Below are positions 16,692 through 25,852 of a stretch of DNA of 60,852 nucleotides, in pieces. Each line of letters opens with the position of its first letter. Position 1 is the first letter of the stretch. Position numbers and translations under genes: made by a program. The notes beneath the pieces are model-generated. The model was given only the letters and a program-made list of their open reading frames with translations. It was not told the origin of the DNA and did no database searches. This stretch comes from an uncultured Oscillibacter sp. (GTDB lineage: Bacteria > Bacillota > Clostridia > Oscillospirales > Oscillospiraceae), in the NCBI GenBank assembly GCA_945868085.1, contig CAMBKF010000007.1, positions 1 to 60,852 on the forward strand, read 5' to 3'.

Positions 16692-17128
16692 TGGCCGCGC
16701 TGCTTCTGGCGCTGCTGGCCCTGAGCGGCTGCGCCGGAGCGCACTGCCCGGATCCGGAAAGAATTTTCGTGGGCTGTACCGCCGAAAACGCCGACAGCTC
16801 CTATGCCTTCGACCTCCGAAAGGATGCCGCAGGCTGGCGTCTGACGGCGGCGTATACGGCGGCGGATCGGATCGAGTTTACCGGCCGCCCCGTGTCGGAG
16901 AGCGATGCCCAGGCGGTGCTGGCCCTGGTAAAACAGCTGGACCTTGTCCAGGCGGTAAAGGCCTATACCCCGCTCCCCAACGACTGGGAGGTGCTGGACG
17001 CGCCGATCTATGACGTGACCCTGGAGCTGCCCGGCGGGGAACGGGTGTCCGCCCCCATGGAACCGGATCCGGCGCTGACGGCGCTGCTGCGCCGCCTGGC
17101 GGTCCAATATGAAAAACAAGGAGAGTGA
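16691..17128 (+). CDS. Small lipoprotein
   Basis: Starting at the ATG that overlaps the previous stop, the product is about 145 residues: MAALLLALLALSGCAG is a lipoprotein signal peptide (lipobox LSGC). The mature part of about 130 residues has no family I recognise. The ORF could extend upstream to 16670, but that would add residues before a typical signal peptide. It is embedded in the SPFH/DUF4428/YdjG cluster, so it is probably an outer-face partner. Confidence 0.65.
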   Translation: MAALLLALLALSGCAGAHCPDPERIFVGCTAENADSSYAFDLRKDAAGWRLTAAYTAADRIEFTGRPVSESDAQAVLALVKQLDLVQAVKAYTPLPNDWEVLDAPIYDVTLELPGGERVSAPMEPDPALTALLRRLAVQYEKQGE

Positions 17129-17132
17129 ACCC

Positions 17133-18227
17133 ATGCCTACTCTGCAAGAATACAAATGTCCGTGCTGCGGCGGCGCCATCGCCTTTGACAGCACGCTGCA
17201 AAAAATGAAGTGTCCCTTCTGCGACACGGAGTTCGATATGGAGACCCTGGCGGACTATGACCAGGCCCTCCAGGCGGACCAGGGCGACCGGATGGAGTGG
17301 GAGACCTCCGCCGGCCAGGAGTGGTCCGACGGTGAGGCTGACGGTCTGCGCACCTATGTGTGCAAGTCCTGCGGCGGCGAGATCGTGGGCGACGCCAACA
17401 CGGCGGCCACGTCCTGCCCCTTCTGCGGCAATCCCGTGGTGATGATGGGCCAGTTCTCCGGCGCCCTGAAGCCGGACCTGGTGATCCCCTTCAAACTGGA
17501 TAAGAAGGCGGCCAAGGCAGGCCTGCAGAAGCACCTGTCCGGCAAGCGCCTGCTGCCCCGGGTGTTCCGCAGCCAGAACCACATCGACGAGATCAAGGGT
17601 GTCTATGTCCCCTTCTGGCTGTTTGATGCCGAGGCCGACGCCCAGATCCGCTACCAGGCCACCCGCGTCCGCAGCTGGAGCGACAGCGACTATGACTACA
17701 CCGAAACCAGCCACTACCTGGTTCACCGGGGCGGCAGCGTGGCCTTTGACCATGTTCCCGTGGACGGCTCCACCAAGATGGCCGATGACCTGATGGAATC
17801 CATCGAGCCCTATGATTTTTCCGACGCCGTGGATTTCAAAACCGCCTATCTGGCGGGCTACCTGGCGGATAAATACGACGTGGACGCCCAGCAGAGCGTG
17901 GAGCGGGCCAACGCCCGGGTCAAGCGCTCCACCGAGGAGGCCTTTGCCGCCACGGTGCAGGGCTATGCCACGGTCACCGCCGAGTCCAGCAGCATCCGCC
18001 TGCGCAATGGCCGGGCCAAGTACGCCCTGTACCCCGTGTGGCTGCTGAACACCACCTGGCAGGGCAAACAGTATACCTTCGCCATGAACGGCCAGACCGG
18101 CAAATTCGTGGGCGACCTGCCGGTGGATAAATCGGCCGCCACCCGCTGGCTGCTGGGGCTGTCTGTGGGCGGCAGCATCGCTCTGTACGCCTTGGCCCAG
18201 CTGCTGCACCTACTGGGAATTCTGTAA
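17133..18227 (+). CDS. YdjG-like zinc-ribbon membrane protein
   Basis: The 364-residue protein has two N-terminal zinc ribbons (CPCCGGAI...MKCPFC and CKSCGGEI...SCPFC), a conserved middle with PFWLFDAEADAQIRY and YPVWLLNTTWQGKQYTFAMN, and one C-terminal transmembrane helix. This matches the YdjG family (TFIIB-type zinc-ribbon proteins). The start at 17133 is preferred to 17109 because AAGGAGAGTGAACCC lies just upstream and the longer version overlaps the preceding gene. It lies 14 bases before the TPM gene, as in the Bacillus ydj order. Confidence 0.8.
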   Translation: MPTLQEYKCPCCGGAIAFDSTLQKMKCPFCDTEFDMETLADYDQALQADQGDRMEWETSAGQEWSDGEADGLRTYVCKSCGGEIVGDANTAATSCPFCGNPVVMMGQFSGALKPDLVIPFKLDKKAAKAGLQKHLSGKRLLPRVFRSQNHIDEIKGVYVPFWLFDAEADAQIRYQATRVRSWSDSDYDYTETSHYLVHRGGSVAFDHVPVDGSTKMADDLMESIEPYDFSDAVDFKTAYLAGYLADKYDVDAQQSVERANARVKRSTEEAFAATVQGYATVTAESSSIRLRNGRAKYALYPVWLLNTTWQGKQYTFAMNGQTGKFVGDLPVDKSAATRWLLGLSVGGSIALYALAQLLHLLGIL

Positions 18228-18241
18228 AGGAGGGGACGGAC

Positions 18242-19048
18242 ATGAAAAAGAAAATCGCATCCATCCTGCTGCTTTTGGTCCTGTGCCTGAGCATGGTGGT
18301 CCCCGCCTTTGCGGAAAATGGCTTTGCCGACGAGTATTACCGGGTCATTGATATGGCCGACCTGCTGACGGACGACCAGGAGCAGGCTCTGCTGAGCCAG
18401 CTGGACGAGATCAGTCTGCGCCAGCATTTTGACGTCACCGTCATCACCGCCGAGACTCTGGAGGGTTACACCGTTCAGGATTATGCCGACGCCCTCTTTG
18501 AGCATTGCAGCTACGGCTACGGCGACAGCCGGGACGGCGTGCTGCTGCTGATCTCCATGGAGGACCGGGACTGGTACATTGCCACCCACGGCTACGGCAT
18601 CACCGCCTTTACCGATGCAGGCATCGAGTACATCGGCAAGCAGCTGAAATCCGATCTGTCTGCCGGCGACTATGCCGCCGCCTTCCGGCGCTACGGGGAG
18701 CTGTGTGACGATTTCGTGACCCAGGCCCGCAGCGGCGATCCCTATACCCGCTCCAGCCTGCCCAAGGAGCCCTTGGCCACCATGTGGCTGTTTATCTCCA
18801 TCTGCCTGGGCGTGGCCATTGCCCTGGCGGTGGTGGGCGGCATGAAGGGCCAGCTGAAAACCGTGCGCCGTCAGGCCGCGGCCGCCAGCTACCTGCGCCC
18901 CGGCAGCCTGCAAGTCACCGACAGCCGGGAGATGTTCCTCTACACCAACGTGACCCAGACCGCCAGACCCAAGAACGATGACTCCGGCAGCAGCACCCAC
19001 ACCTCGTCCTCCGGCGATACCTTCGGCGGAGGCGGCGGCAAGTTCTGA
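18242..19048 (+). CDS. TPM domain protein (YdjH-like)
   Basis: The 268-residue protein has a signal peptide (1-24), a TPM domain (about 30-155; VIDMADLLTDDQEQALLSQL, DGVLLLISMEDRDWYIATHG), one transmembrane helix (about 181-200) and a Ser/Gly tail ending FGGGGGKF. This domain order is typical of TPM proteins, exported domains implicated in photosystem repair in plants and of uncertain role in bacteria. AAAGGAGGGGACGGAC precedes the ATG. It pairs with the YdjG-like gene. Confidence 0.85.
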   Translation: MKKKIASILLLLVLCLSMVVPAFAENGFADEYYRVIDMADLLTDDQEQALLSQLDEISLRQHFDVTVITAETLEGYTVQDYADALFEHCSYGYGDSRDGVLLLISMEDRDWYIATHGYGITAFTDAGIEYIGKQLKSDLSAGDYAAAFRRYGELCDDFVTQARSGDPYTRSSLPKEPLATMWLFISICLGVAIALAVVGGMKGQLKTVRRQAAAASYLRPGSLQVTDSREMFLYTNVTQTARPKNDDSGSSTHTSSSGDTFGGGGGKF

Positions 19049-19064
19049 GAATGGAGGACCAAAC

Positions 19065-19634
19065 ATGAGTATTTTCGATAAGCTGAAAACCACCGCCGTG
19101 CAGGCGGCTGTCTCTGCCGTGCAGTCCGCCGGCAGCAAGCGGGAGAGCTTCACCTTCGCCGCCCTTCCCGAGAGCCTGGCCCAGCTCCAGGCCCTCCCGG
19201 AGGCAAGCCTGGATACGCCCTATAAGACCGCAGCCCTGACGGTGCTGGCCCTCTGTGCCTACGCCGCCGACAAGGCCATCGGCACGGAGATGCTGAACTG
19301 GCTCCGGGGCCCCCGGCCCCTGAACGGCCAGGAGATCTCTTTCCTGAACGACCGCTTCCGGGACGGCAAGACCTATCTGCCCTTCACCTATTTTGCCGGC
19401 TCCACCCCCGACAACAACTATACCCCCGCTCAGCCCTACACCATCACTGTGGAGAGCAATCACGTCTCCGCCCAGGAGGCCGGGTACATGAAGCTGTTCA
19501 TTCCCTGCGGCGGGGCGGACGATCCCCGGCCCATCAAGCTGCGCCAGCGCGGCAGCGATGGCAAGTGGTTCCTGTGGGAGCAGTACCTGCTCACCGGCGT
19601 GCGCACCCCGAAAGCCGCCGACCCTTGGGCGTGA
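19065..19634 (+). CDS. DUF6935-type hypothetical protein
   Basis: The 189-residue soluble protein (MSIFDKLKTTAVQAAVSAVQ) has no signal peptide and no transmembrane helix. It resembles a small DUF6935-type family found beside similar clusters in gut Bacillota; the family name is from memory. It has a strong ATGGAGGACCAAAC before the start and lies 16 bases after the TPM gene. Function unknown; position suggests the same envelope-stress unit. Confidence 0.6.
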   Translation: MSIFDKLKTTAVQAAVSAVQSAGSKRESFTFAALPESLAQLQALPEASLDTPYKTAALTVLALCAYAADKAIGTEMLNWLRGPRPLNGQEISFLNDRFRDGKTYLPFTYFAGSTPDNNYTPAQPYTITVESNHVSAQEAGYMKLFIPCGGADDPRPIKLRQRGSDGKWFLWEQYLLTGVRTPKAADPWA

Positions 19635-19649
19635 GAGGAGGGATCTGCT

Positions 19650-20051
19650 ATGGAACTCATGGGAAAGTGGAAGATCAAGAAGGTGTTCTGCATCACGCCG
19701 GAGGGCATGGAGCTCATCGCCCCCGCCGACATTCCCCAGGGGGAGGACTATGACGAATACCGCCGCATGAGCCGGGCCATCTTCGATTTCCGCCCGGACG
19801 GCATCGCCTACATGCTCCTCCCGCCGGAGGATTTCAAGCAAATGGATACCGGCGAAGAATTGCAGCTCCTGGACGGCATGGCCATCGTGGAGCAGCACCC
19901 GTGGAAAGAGGAAAACGGCGCGTATTTCTATCATACCGGCATGGAGGGGGACGTGGGCGGCGAGCCCGTGGACCCCTATGAGGAACTCACGCCGGATGCA
20001 GACGGCTGCCTGTCCATGACCGGCGGTCTGCTCCTCATTGAAAAGATCTGA
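19650..20051 (+). CDS. Hypothetical protein (small beta-rich)
   Basis: This 133-residue acidic protein (MELMGKWKIKKVFCITPEG) has alternating hydrophobic residues as in a small beta barrel and no signal peptide. GAGAGGAGGGATCTGCT lies before the ATG. A lipocalin-like fold is possible but not supported by a clear motif. Confidence 0.55.
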   Translation: MELMGKWKIKKVFCITPEGMELIAPADIPQGEDYDEYRRMSRAIFDFRPDGIAYMLLPPEDFKQMDTGEELQLLDGMAIVEQHPWKEENGAYFYHTGMEGDVGGEPVDPYEELTPDADGCLSMTGGLLLIEKI

Positions 20052-20080
20052 GTGCGCAGCGCTCGAAAAAGGGAAAGGCG

Positions 20081-20806
20081 GTGGCCAAAGTGAGCAAAGG
20101 ATCCAAAACCCAGCCAAAGTCCCCCCACACCCGCCTGTTTGAGGCGATCCGCGCGGACGACCTTGCCGCCGTCCGGGCCATTTTGGCCGAGGATCCCGCC
20201 GCCGTCAACGCCATAGCGCCCAAGCGGCCACTGGACACCCGGGGCATGTCGCCCCTGCAGGTGTCCCTGTGTACCGGGCGGCACAAGGCCATTGCATGGC
20301 TGCTGCTGGAGAGCGGCGCGGATATGAATTATTTGGCGGACCGAAAAATTGCCGAGGAAGCCCGCCCGGTGCTCTTTGACGGCGTGAACGCCGCCATATG
20401 GAACGCCCGGCGCTATGCCTGGGACGGGACGGACGCCACGCCCCTGCGCCTGGAGTGGAAGCACACCCGGGAGGAAGCGGACGATGCCTTCGCGTTTCTG
20501 CGGCGGATGCTGGAGCTGGGCGCGGACGTATCCCTGACGGATCACTACGGCCGCAACTGCCTGATGGAGGCGGTGTCAGAGGCCAATCACCTCTGCCCCG
20601 TCAAAAATCCGGAGACCGGGGAATACTACCCCGGCCGGCCCATTACCCCGGAGATGTGCGCGGATCTGCGCCGCATTTTCAGCCTTCTCATCGCCGCCGG
20701 GGCGGACCGGGGCAACGTCTCCGCCTATTCAAAGAAAAGCATCCGGGCGCACTATGAAAGCGAGCCCGTCTGGCAGATCTGCGGCGATCTGTGGGACGGG
20801 GTATAA
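20081..20806 (+). CDS. Ankyrin-repeat protein
   Basis: The 241-residue protein starts at GTG after GGAAAGGCG; a second GTG lies at 20090. It contains ankyrin-like repeats: TRLFEAIRADDLAAVRAILA, SPLQVSLCTGRHKAIAWLLL, DDAFAFLRRMLELGADVSL and GRNCLMEAVSEA. It is probably a cytoplasmic protein-protein interaction scaffold. Its place between two envelope-type genes suggests a regulatory or scaffold role in the same operon. Confidence 0.75.
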   Translation: MAKVSKGSKTQPKSPHTRLFEAIRADDLAAVRAILAEDPAAVNAIAPKRPLDTRGMSPLQVSLCTGRHKAIAWLLLESGADMNYLADRKIAEEARPVLFDGVNAAIWNARRYAWDGTDATPLRLEWKHTREEADDAFAFLRRMLELGADVSLTDHYGRNCLMEAVSEANHLCPVKNPETGEYYPGRPITPEMCADLRRIFSLLIAAGADRGNVSAYSKKSIRAHYESEPVWQICGDLWDGV

Positions 20807-20835
20807 AAGGAAAGGGACATAGAAAGGAGAAGCAC

Positions 20836-22239
20836 ATGAAACAGGGGAAGAAGCTGCTGGCCCTGGCGCTGGCACTGGTGATGCTGCTGGCCCTCACCGC
20901 CTGCGGCGGCAAAAAGACTGACAACGCCTCCGTGGCCGGTACATACTACGGCACCGGCCTCAGTCTGTTCAGTGACGACGAATGGACCGACATGAACGAA
21001 TACTACGGCAACGCCAAGGAGGATAACTACCTCCAGCTCAACGCCGACGGCACCGGCAGCGGCACCGTCAACGACATGCCCATCGAGTTCAAATGGACGC
21101 TGAAGGGCACGGAATTGAACCTGGAAGCCATTCTCAGCGACTTTGACAAGGATCTTTATAAGCAGCTGGATATGGAGCCCACCACCATCGGCATGCGCTT
21201 TACCAAGAGCGGCGCGGCGGATCCGGCCCAGGGCACCGATACCCAAAAGGGCGAGTTCCCCCTGTCCTTTGCCGATGTCTACGGGGGCGACTGGGTAGGC
21301 CTGACCCGGTTCTATGACTGCACCGGCGACTTTGAGACCAACAACGGCAACACCTGCCACGCCCTGGCCCGGTTCCTGTTTGATAAAAACGGCGACTGCA
21401 CCCCCTTCCTGGCCATCAGCGTGGATGAAAACGGCGGCCTCACGGACGTCTCCGTCACCTATGACGCAGCGGATAATGACATGGACCTGCACGGCAAGCT
21501 GCTGGGGAAATATGAGCTGACGGATGACAGCTTCGTCCAGTTCAAGACCGACGAGAGCCTGCTGTACGTCAATCTCTCCGTGAAGAAGGACAGCAGCAGC
21601 GCCCTGAACATCGTGGGCTGCCTGCGCCCCATCGGCCAGAGCTGGAGCGACAGCGACTACCTGCGCCTGCAGCCGGAGTACGAGGAAAAGTATAACGCCA
21701 TGACCCTAGAGGAGATCATTTCCTTCTGGGGTCTGAGCGTCACGCCGCCCACGGCGGCCTCCGCTCCCCAGGACAGCAAGCCCGCCCCCTCTGCCGGCGG
21801 CGTCGATACCTCCGGCTTTGACGGCGAGTTCGTCATCGGCGAAAAGCAGAACGCCGCCATCAACTATCCCACCAATATGCTCAAGCCCGCCGAGGCCGGC
21901 GGCATGGAGCATGTCTCAGGTGACTTCCTCTATTTTGACAGCGGCATGTACGTCTATCCCCAGGGCAGCTCCTCCATCGAGGGCAGCAACCACAGCATGT
22001 CCAATAACTTCAGCAGTGAGAAGGAGTTCCATGACGATCCCACCTACACCGTGGGCAATTTCCCCTGCCACCACATCCGCTTCGTCAACATCTGGGATAA
22101 CGTGGTCCATTGCTACCTGCTGGACACCACCGGCCTGGGCAGCAGTGACGTAGCCGCCGTGTACTTCAAGGTGGAGATGGCCTCCGATGACCAGCTGCCG
22201 CTGGCGGAAGCCATCATCAGCACTCTGCACCTGCGGTAA
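20836..22239 (+). CDS. Large lipoprotein of unknown function
   Basis: The 467-residue protein starts at 20836 (AAAGGAGAAGCAC) with a lipoprotein signal peptide ending ALTAC (Cys23). Two similar beta-rich segments (about 35-135 and 165-270, both with ADGTG/DKNG-type turns) are followed by a Pro/Ala/Ser linker and a C-terminal domain (about 340-467). I recognise no enzyme motif. It ends the cluster before a GC hairpin and the nucleotidase. Confidence 0.65.
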   Translation: MKQGKKLLALALALVMLLALTACGGKKTDNASVAGTYYGTGLSLFSDDEWTDMNEYYGNAKEDNYLQLNADGTGSGTVNDMPIEFKWTLKGTELNLEAILSDFDKDLYKQLDMEPTTIGMRFTKSGAADPAQGTDTQKGEFPLSFADVYGGDWVGLTRFYDCTGDFETNNGNTCHALARFLFDKNGDCTPFLAISVDENGGLTDVSVTYDAADNDMDLHGKLLGKYELTDDSFVQFKTDESLLYVNLSVKKDSSSALNIVGCLRPIGQSWSDSDYLRLQPEYEEKYNAMTLEEIISFWGLSVTPPTAASAPQDSKPAPSAGGVDTSGFDGEFVIGEKQNAAINYPTNMLKPAEAGGMEHVSGDFLYFDSGMYVYPQGSSSIEGSNHSMSNNFSSEKEFHDDPTYTVGNFPCHHIRFVNIWDNVVHCYLLDTTGLGSSDVAAVYFKVEMASDDQLPLAEAIISTLHLR

Positions 22240-22266
22240 ATGGCCGCACAACCGAACAAACAGCAA

Positions 22267-22296
22267 CAGGGGCGGGCCGCACCAGGCCCGCCCCTG
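22267..22296 (+). terminator. GC-rich hairpin between lipoprotein and nucleotidase
   Basis: GGGGCGGGCC and GGCCCGCCCC form a 10-bp stem around six bases. There is no T run, so it may be a weak terminator or an mRNA processing barrier. Confidence 0.5.
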
Positions 22297-22321
22297 CCCG
22301 GCAAAAATCGGAGGGACAGAC

Positions 22322-23788
22322 ATGAAACATCTGAAAAAGCTGACCATCCTGCACTCCAACGATATGCACGGCGACTTTTTAGCCGAGCAGATCGACGAGA
22401 AGCTGGTGGGCGGCGTGTCGCTGCTCTCGGGCTATGTGAACCAGGTACGCCGGGAGGAGCCGAACGTGCTGTATGCCGTGGCGGGGGATATGTTCCGCGG
22501 CAGCGTCATCGACTCGGAGTACCGGGGCGTTTCCACCATCGGCATCATGAATCTGTTGGGGCCGGACGTGGCCACCATCGGCAATCATGAGGTGGATTAT
22601 GGCCTGGCCCACCTGCTGTTTCTGGAAAAATGCGCCAATTTCCCCATTATCAACGCTAATTTCCACATCAAGTCCAACGGCAAGCGCCTCTTTCAGCCCT
22701 TTTATATCGCCCATGTGGACGGGATGAAGATCCTGTTCATCGGCATCATCACCGAAGATGTGCTGGCCGCCACCAAAACCGACGAGCTCATCGGCTCCTT
22801 TGTGGACATCGGCGAGGCGGCCCGGGAAGTGGGCAATATCTGCAACACCTATAATGCCATCGACATTGACTTCACCGTCCTGCTGACCCACATCGGCTTC
22901 GAGGAGGATAAAAAGCTGGCGGCCATGCTGGACCCGGCCTGGGGCGTGGATGTGATCATCGGCGGCCACAGCCACACCTTCCTGTCGGAGCCCGCCAAGG
23001 TGGGGGACATCTACATCGTCCAGGCCGGCACCGGCACCGACCAGATCGGCCGGTTCGACATCATGGTGGATACGGACCGCAACGCCATCGACACCTTCAC
23101 CTGGCAGTCGGTGCCCATCAACGACCGCACCTGTCCCCGGGACGAGGAGATGGAGCGGTATATCCGGCATTATCAGCAGGCCACCGCGGAAAAGTACGAC
23201 CGCGTCATCACCCGTTTTTCCCAGCAGCTGACCCACCCTATGCGCAACCAGGAGACATCCCTGGGCAACCTGATCGCCGACATTCTGCGGGACAGTCTAG
23301 GCATTGACCTGATGCTCATGGGCAGCGGGGCCATCCGCAGCTATGCCCTGGGGCCGGTGGTCCACTATGCCGATCTGGTGGAGTGCCTGCCCTATGACGA
23401 CGCGGTGTATATGCTGCAGGTCACCGGGGCGCAGCTCACCCGGATGCTGCGTCATATCCTGCGGGACGAGGCGTTCCACGGGGAGCACACGGAGTTCTAT
23501 CAGTTCTCCCACGGCATGCGCATCGTCTGGTCCCGGAGCCGGCAGGCCTTCCGGGAGCTGACCCTGGACGGTCACCCCCTCCACGATGACCGTCTGTATA
23601 CCGTAGCCGTGCAGAAGTACCACTTCACCAATCTGAAGGCCTTTCTGGACATCACACCCCAGGAAGCGGAGGAAAACGCCAAGGTCCGTGTGCTGACCAC
23701 CTCGGCCCGGGATGTCATCGAGGAGTACCTGTCCGTAAATCCGCATCTGTCCCGCAGCGTGGAGGGCCGCCTGGTGGTGGAGCCGTGA
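22322..23788 (+). CDS. Bifunctional 5'-nucleotidase/UDP-sugar hydrolase-family metallophosphoesterase
   Basis: The 488-residue protein shows the metallophosphoesterase motifs HSNDMHG, GDMFRGS, GNHEVDYG and GGHSHT in order, then the C-terminal 5'-nucleotidase domain (ETSLGNLIADILRD, MGSGAIR, ECLPYDDAVYMLQVTG). It should hydrolyse nucleotides or UDP-sugars with two metal ions. Most family members are exported, but this one starts MKHLKKLTILHSND with no signal peptide, so it is probably cytoplasmic. TCGGAGGGACAGAC precedes the ATG. Confidence 0.85.
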   Translation: MKHLKKLTILHSNDMHGDFLAEQIDEKLVGGVSLLSGYVNQVRREEPNVLYAVAGDMFRGSVIDSEYRGVSTIGIMNLLGPDVATIGNHEVDYGLAHLLFLEKCANFPIINANFHIKSNGKRLFQPFYIAHVDGMKILFIGIITEDVLAATKTDELIGSFVDIGEAAREVGNICNTYNAIDIDFTVLLTHIGFEEDKKLAAMLDPAWGVDVIIGGHSHTFLSEPAKVGDIYIVQAGTGTDQIGRFDIMVDTDRNAIDTFTWQSVPINDRTCPRDEEMERYIRHYQQATAEKYDRVITRFSQQLTHPMRNQETSLGNLIADILRDSLGIDLMLMGSGAIRSYALGPVVHYADLVECLPYDDAVYMLQVTGAQLTRMLRHILRDEAFHGEHTEFYQFSHGMRIVWSRSRQAFRELTLDGHPLHDDRLYTVAVQKYHFTNLKAFLDITPQEAEENAKVRVLTTSARDVIEEYLSVNPHLSRSVEGRLVVEP

Positions 23789-23815
23789 TCTCCAGCAAAT
23801 AGTCAAATAACCCTG

Positions 23816-23852
23816 CCCCACAGCCAATCAGGCTGTGGGGCTTTAGTCTTTT
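23816..23852 (+). terminator. Terminator after the nucleotidase
   Basis: CCCCACAGCC and GGCTGTGGGG form a 10-bp stem around AATCA, followed by CTTTAGTCTTTT. Confidence 0.8.
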
Positions 23853-23952
23853 CTTGCTCCAGACTGGGGGTGAACCACAGGTTCCATGACTTTTGTGACT
23901 GCGCCGGCTACAATAGAGGCAGAAACGAATTTGAATGCAGAGGTGAACGCAT

Positions 23953-24591
23953 ATGAATCTGAAAGAGGCATTCCGCTACCAAAATAAGCTCCAGTCCTTT
24001 GTGGACGAGGCCCAGGGTATTCTCAATTGTCCGGCCAATGTCACCAAGGTGGAGACCACCTACCTGCGCCGCAAGGTCATGGTTGAGGCAGAGGATGAAA
24101 CGGTCCTGGCGGTCCCCGAAACCGAGTACAGCGATCAGATCACAGACATCGCCCGGTTCCTGCTGTATCTGCTGGCGGAAAAGGCCGCCCTGTACGCCGC
24201 CATCCGGCAGGCGAAGGATGCCCTGGACATTGACATGGACAGCGAGGTAAGCCTCAACGCCGTACGTCAGAGCATCGCTCAGACCTTCCGGCGGCTGAAT
24301 GACCTGCGCAATTCCCAGCAGATCATCACCGGCGGCGGCACCGGCTACCGCTTCAACGCCGAGGGCAATCAGGTGGCCTATCGCTGCGATGTGAAGCGGG
24401 TGACCACCATCCACTATGACCGCAAGGTCATCCGGGCGGCGCTGGGCAGGCTGGACCGGCAGGCTGACGAGACCTCTGCCCAAATCGACCTGTGCCTGGT
24501 CACCTCCCGGGTGGAATACCAGCCGCCCTTCGACGTAAACGCCAGCTTTGCCGATGCATTCGAGGCATATATGCAGCAAGCCGGGGCATAA
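23953..24591 (+). CDS. Hypothetical helical protein
   Basis: The 212-residue protein (MNLKEAFRYQNKLQSFVDEA) is mostly helical and soluble, with no signal peptide. A TACAAT -10-like box lies about 40 bases upstream and AGAGGTGAACGCAT precedes the ATG. It stands alone between terminator-like hairpins. I do not recognise its family; similar helical proteins occur in phage and element contexts. Confidence 0.55.
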   Translation: MNLKEAFRYQNKLQSFVDEAQGILNCPANVTKVETTYLRRKVMVEAEDETVLAVPETEYSDQITDIARFLLYLLAEKAALYAAIRQAKDALDIDMDSEVSLNAVRQSIAQTFRRLNDLRNSQQIITGGGTGYRFNAEGNQVAYRCDVKRVTTIHYDRKVIRAALGRLDRQADETSAQIDLCLVTSRVEYQPPFDVNASFADAFEAYMQQAGA

Positions 24592-24903
24592 CGCCCCGGC
24601 ACGGACCGGCTGTTTTGGGTGCGGCAGGACACGAGACCGCGGATACCGGTTCAGGTGCAGATGAACTATAACGCTGCACATTTCCCCCGGGAACACTGGT
24701 TCAGCCCATACCATGGGCCATGCAGGTTATGAGAATACACAGCGCTCTGCTTCTCCCTCGCCGCCAGACGCTCCCCCGTCCGGTCGTTCTCACATACTGC
24801 GCCCTCTCCCCCTGACCCACTGACGTCTCCCTTGCCGTCAATTTATCTATAGGAACAAATCAAGCTTTGATTTTTCCGCCGGCAGCGCCGGGCGCGCGGC
24901 AGC
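24592..24903. other. Intergenic stretch, little content
   Basis: A short GC stem (GCCGGGGC/GCCCCGGC) overlaps the preceding stop codon, and AAATCAAGCTTTGATTTTT near 24865 is a small hairpin with a T run that could serve either neighbour. I see no gene in the remainder. Confidence 0.4.
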
Positions 24904-25272
24904 TCACGCAGCAGGCCTCGCCGGCGGAGCAAATGGTTGATGCCGTCTCGGACTTCGGCCGCACCCAAAACAGTCGGTCCAAAAATGATTTGAGCAGCAG
25001 GGCTCACCCTGCTGCTCGCCGATGATATGCAGTTTTACCGCAGCGGGAACCAGGATCTGATCCATAGGGACCTCAAAGAGCTGCCCCAGGGCGTAGAGAT
25101 TATCCACCGTAGGCAGGCTCTCGCCTTTTTGCCACTTGTAGATGGCCCGGGGCTCCTCAAAGCCGAAGTAGCTCTGCATCTCCTGCACCGTCAGGCCGCG
25201 CTCCAGGCGCAGGCGCCGGATGTTGTCCCCCGTGGCGGCAAGGTCGATGACGGGATAGGTCTTCCTGTCCAT
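24904..25272 (-). CDS. XRE-family helix-turn-helix regulator
   Basis: The 122-residue protein has an N-terminal Cro/cI-type HTH (GDNIRRLRLERGLTVQEMQS, then FEEPRAIYKWQKGESLPTVD). A linker follows, and a Cys/Pro-rich tail (NHFWTDCFGCGRSP) that may be partly out-of-frame extension. AGGAGGCGACCTGA precedes the ATG. It is divergent from the next gene, so it may repress its own promoter and the neighbour. Confidence 0.75.
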   Translation of the reverse strand: MDRKTYPVIDLAATGDNIRRLRLERGLTVQEMQSYFGFEEPRAIYKWQKGESLPTVDNLYALGQLFEVPMDQILVPAAVKLHIIGEQQGEPCCSNHFWTDCFGCGRSPRRHQPFAPPARPAA

Positions 25273-25341
25273 TCAGGTCGCCTCCTTTTATTCGCGTGAT
25301 ATTATAAAATAGCAGATTTTTCATGAAAAAGCAAGCAAAAA

Positions 25342-25719
25342 ATGAAATTGGAGACAAATTTGAAAGAAAAACTATATTGGCCCTTGAAAAGGCCCTCCCT
25401 GCGGTATGCATATTTCCTGTTTTTTGACACAACGCCGTACCTGGCTGACCGGCTGTTTATCCGTCATAAGGTCCGGGTGTGGTTTGACCGGGAATACGCA
25501 AAGGACGGTTTTCCTTATCTCGCCATTCTCTGTCATGTCCGGAAGAAGGATGTGCCGGCGTTTTTGGCCGCCCTGGAAGATCTGAAGCGCAGCATGGCCC
25601 TCTGCGGGCATCCCCACTATGCGGCAGAGGTCAGTGCCTTTATGGATGGAATGGAACACAAGAAAGGAGCTGTGAAAACAAATGAAGCGGATACCCCTGG
25701 CCAAGCAGAGCAAGCGTAA
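25342..25719 (+). CDS. Hypothetical small protein
   Basis: The 125-residue frame (MKLETNLKEKLYWPLKRPSL) has no clear ribosome binding site at its first ATG, so the true start is uncertain. Aromatic-rich segments such as YAYFLFFDTTPYLADRLF and FPYLAILCHVRKKDV are followed by a polar tail. It is divergent from the XRE regulator and overlaps the next small gene by 38 bases. Function unknown. Confidence 0.5.
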   Translation: MKLETNLKEKLYWPLKRPSLRYAYFLFFDTTPYLADRLFIRHKVRVWFDREYAKDGFPYLAILCHVRKKDVPAFLAALEDLKRSMALCGHPHYAAEVSAFMDGMEHKKGAVKTNEADTPGQAEQA

Positions 25720-25852
25720 GCAGCGTGCGTACTATGCCTCCCGGCGCGGCTCCTGGCACGGGCTCTCCCCGGTCACCCGCGTGGTCCCAAGCCGCAAGGT
25801 CTATGACCGCAGCCGTCTAAAGTGCGCGGACCGCCGCGCCTCGGAGGAATAA
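25682..25852 (+). CDS. Small basic protein, 56 residues
   Basis: ATG at 25682 after AAAGGAGCTGTGAAAACA opens MKRIPLAKQSKRKQRAYYAS and ends at TAA 25850-25852. Lys/Arg-rich small proteins of this kind (RRGSWHGLSPVTRVVPSRK) recur in mobile elements of gut Bacillota, without assigned function. The frame continues open after the stop into a surface-protein fragment, which suggests a deletion junction. Confidence 0.55.
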   Translation: MKRIPLAKQSKRKQRAYYASRRGSWHGLSPVTRVVPSRKVYDRSRLKCADRRASEE

